Positions 23,135-24,427 of a DNA stretch of 24,427 bases are shown here, piece after piece (the stretch's first letter is position 1; each line of letters begins with the position of its first letter). Below the pieces are notes generated by a model that was not told the origin of the DNA, did not search any database, and saw only the letters and a list, made by a program, of their open reading frames with translations. Both the position numbers and the translations under genes were made by a program. The stretch comes from a virus, in IMG/VR virus record IMGVR_UViG_3300026319_000018, positions 1-24,427 of that record. The stretch is one strand, 5' to 3'.

Positions 23135-24321
23135 GCTGTAAGCTCAGCCTCTGCTGTCCAATGAACTCCAAGAAGATTTCCAACAACTGTTCCTGCTGCA
23201 CCAACAGCTGAAATAAGAAATCCATTATCCCTAATACTTACAGCACCAGTACCTGTAAGATCAGCCCCAGCAGTTTCATCCCTTACTTGATTACTTCCAG
23301 TAGTAGGATTAAAAAACTGAATAATTCCAGGGGCATTTCTCATTATTACTTTAAAATTTACTTGTCCCCATTGGGCTAAAGCACCTGCTTTTCCAGCAAT
23401 AAACATAGTTTCACCAGATAAAGCACCAATACCTGATTGAGCATTTTGCCCTTGAGCAAAAGATCTCTGACAATATCTTTGACAAGCACTTAATTCTTCA
23501 TGAATTGTTTTTTGTTCAAATGGAGAAGTTATGCTTCCTTTTTCTAATTGTATTCCATTTATAATGAATTTATTTCCAATAGCATCTGTAGAAATAAATT
23601 CATTATAAATGGAATACAAATTCCCCGCAGTCCAAATATTTGCTGGAGTTTGAAATGTAGCTCCTACTGATCTAGCAAAAGAAACTATTAATCCAGCGCC
23701 ATTAGTGTAATCCCAAGCTCCAGCTACTGGTGAAGCTGGAATAACAATCGTTGCAGGTTCCCAAGTATCTGCCACTAATTGAGAATATTCTGCAACATAA
23801 GATCTATCAAGTCCAGAATTTCGAAATGCAACACAATAAATTCCTATTTTTGTATGTTTATGCCAAAAACTTAATGTTATAGGAACTTGAGCTAATAATT
23901 TCCAATAATATCCTTCTATTACTTGTCCAAGATAATCAAAATCTCCAGCAGCTATTGCAACATCTGCTGTAGTAACATTCATTCGTAATGATTTAACGTA
24001 CAATCTCCCTGCTTGAGCAATAGTAGGCCCGTCAACTACAGTTCCAATATCTTCAATAACAGTTCCTGATTTTCTATATTGCCATCTATCCGCAACATAT
24101 AAACCATCTCCAGCCCCTGCAAAATTTGTACCACGCTGAAAGGGATTTATATCAAAATCACCTCCAATTATTATATTTTTTCTGAAGAAATTTATCCCAG
24201 CTCCAAGCCCCATAAGAGTCTGAATATAACCCTTAAGAGCTCGAAGCTCGTCATCTCCTTGAGTTGCTCCTTTATTCCCATCAGGTTGTGTTGGATCGGT
24301 AGGGTCAACTATATATGCCAT
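23131..24321 (-). CDS. Tail / receptor-binding protein with carbohydrate-module-like core (396 aa)
   Basis: A 396-residue protein. The N-terminus (PTDPTQPDGNKGATQGDDEL, 7-26) is a typical virion-attachment leader. Residues about 50-82 (IIGGDFDINPFQRGT, then VADRWQY) and 255-275 (NGIQLEKGSITSPFEQ, then EELSACQRYCQRS) carry the hallmarks of a phage domain with N-G-D-F-x-x-x-Q-R-G ... D-R-W ... QLE-x-G-x-x-x-x-P-F-E-x-R, thought to be a jelly-roll sugar-binding module. The C-terminal 110 residues form another beta-rich part. AAAGG stands before the ATG. It contains a perfect 29-bp inverted repeat between codons 235 and 258. Probably binds the host surface. Confidence 0.7.
   Translation of the reverse strand: MAYIVDPTDPTQPDGNKGATQGDDELRALKGYIQTLMGLGAGINFFRKNIIIGGDFDINPFQRGTNFAGAGDGLYVADRWQYRKSGTVIEDIGTVVDGPTIAQAGRLYVKSLRMNVTTADVAIAAGDFDYLGQVIEGYYWKLLAQVPITLSFWHKHTKIGIYCVAFRNSGLDRSYVAEYSQLVADTWEPATIVIPASPVAGAWDYTNGAGLIVSFARSVGATFQTPANIWTAGNLYSIYNEFISTDAIGNKFIINGIQLEKGSITSPFEQKTIHEELSACQRYCQRSFAQGQNAQSGIGALSGETMFIAGKAGALAQWGQVNFKVIMRNAPGIIQFFNPTTGSNQVRDETAGADLTGTGAVSIRDNGFLISAVGAAGTVVGNLLGVHWTAEAELTA
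23548..23619. repeat. Perfect 29-bp inverted repeat with 14-base loop
   Basis: The left arm 23548-23576 (starting TTGTATTCCATTTATAATG) and the right arm 23591-23619 (ending ATTATAAATGGAATACAA) are exact reverse complements over 29 bases, separated by 14 bases. The repeat lies wholly inside the receptor-binding tail gene. The right arm, read on the - strand, encodes residues about 235-244 and the left arm encodes the conserved NKFIINGIQL core (about 249-258). It would form a very stable hairpin in mRNA or single-stranded DNA. Confidence 0.95.
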
Positions 24322-24322
24322 T

Positions 24323-24427
24323 TTAGAAGACCTTTAAAGTAATTTCATTCGTTTGAAGTGTAAGAAGCTCTTCTTCCTCTTCTTCTTTTGCACTCTTAGA
24401 TTCATCATCTTTACCAAGATCTTTGAA
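24323..24427 (-). CDS. C-terminal end of an unknown acidic protein (partial)
   Basis: An open frame from the right edge of the window gives the last 34 residues of a protein, ending LQTNEITLKVF, with a run of six Glu (KEEEEEEL). The stop lies one base before the next ATG. The acidic tail may be part of a structural or scaffold-like gene, but nothing more can be said. The start lies outside the window. Confidence 0.55.
   Translation of the reverse strand, partial: FKDLGKDDESKSAKEEEEEELLTLQTNEITLKVF

Noticed and set aside
23131-24321. Target of a diversity-generating retroelement
   Set aside because: No reverse transcriptase or template repeat is seen in the window, and the stem (29 bp) is much longer than the small hairpins of those targets.
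1-24427. tRNA genes, CRISPR arrays, insertion sequences, attachment sites
   Set aside because: Read by eye on both strands, no cloverleaf, regularly spaced repeats, transposase or integrase was seen; faint tRNAs could be missed without a scan.

Overview
The window looks like part of an AT-rich, tailed double-stranded DNA phage, probably virulent. It has tightly packed genes with many ATGA stop/start overlaps. Replication and nucleotide genes lie on the + strand. Tail, lysis and internal virion genes lie on the - strand. The two blocks meet tail to tail near 8962-8987. No integrase, repressor, tRNA, terminase, portal or major capsid gene is visible, so head genes must lie outside the window. 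The giant internal-virion-type protein at the end of the structural block suggests a podovirus-like particle, but this is inference. The host cannot be named; a cleavable signal peptide and the type of lysis genes fit a bacterial, perhaps Gram-negative, host.

Left block (+, 2-8987). Several small unknown genes lead to a RecA-like P-loop ATPase (recombinase/Sak4 type) and, three genes on, a probable OB-fold single-strand DNA-binding protein closed by a strong terminator (2848-2885). A second run follows: flavin-dependent thymidylate synthase (thyX), a Nudix hydrolase, an Acb2/Tad1-like nucleotide-sponge candidate (anti-CBASS/anti-Thoeris family), two tiny genes (41 and 49 aa), a family A DNA polymerase broken into two genes by a 57-aa gene, an unknown gene, a DUF3987-like helicase and a short unknown gene.

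Right block (-, transcribed from 24427 towards 8962). In transcription order: the end of an acidic protein, a tail/receptor-binding protein, a 58-aa membrane protein, a tail fibre with different base composition, a 96-aa unknown, a beta-propeller-like tail protein, a surface-type virion protein, two small genes (one with a signal peptide), a one-span membrane protein, a DUF5675 endolysin candidate, a holin-like protein, and three large internal virion proteins (429, 640 and 1640 aa).

Most interesting points: (1) the DNA polymerase is split just before catalytic motif A, with another gene wedged in and overlapping both halves; (2) a perfect 29-bp inverted repeat sits inside the receptor-binding tail gene; (3) an Acb2/Tad1-like immune-evasion candidate carries an extra Cys/His tail; (4) small genes with Shine-Dalgarno/anti-Shine-Dalgarno hairpins suggest translational control. 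After the small genes are added, no gene-free stretch exceeds about 65 bases.
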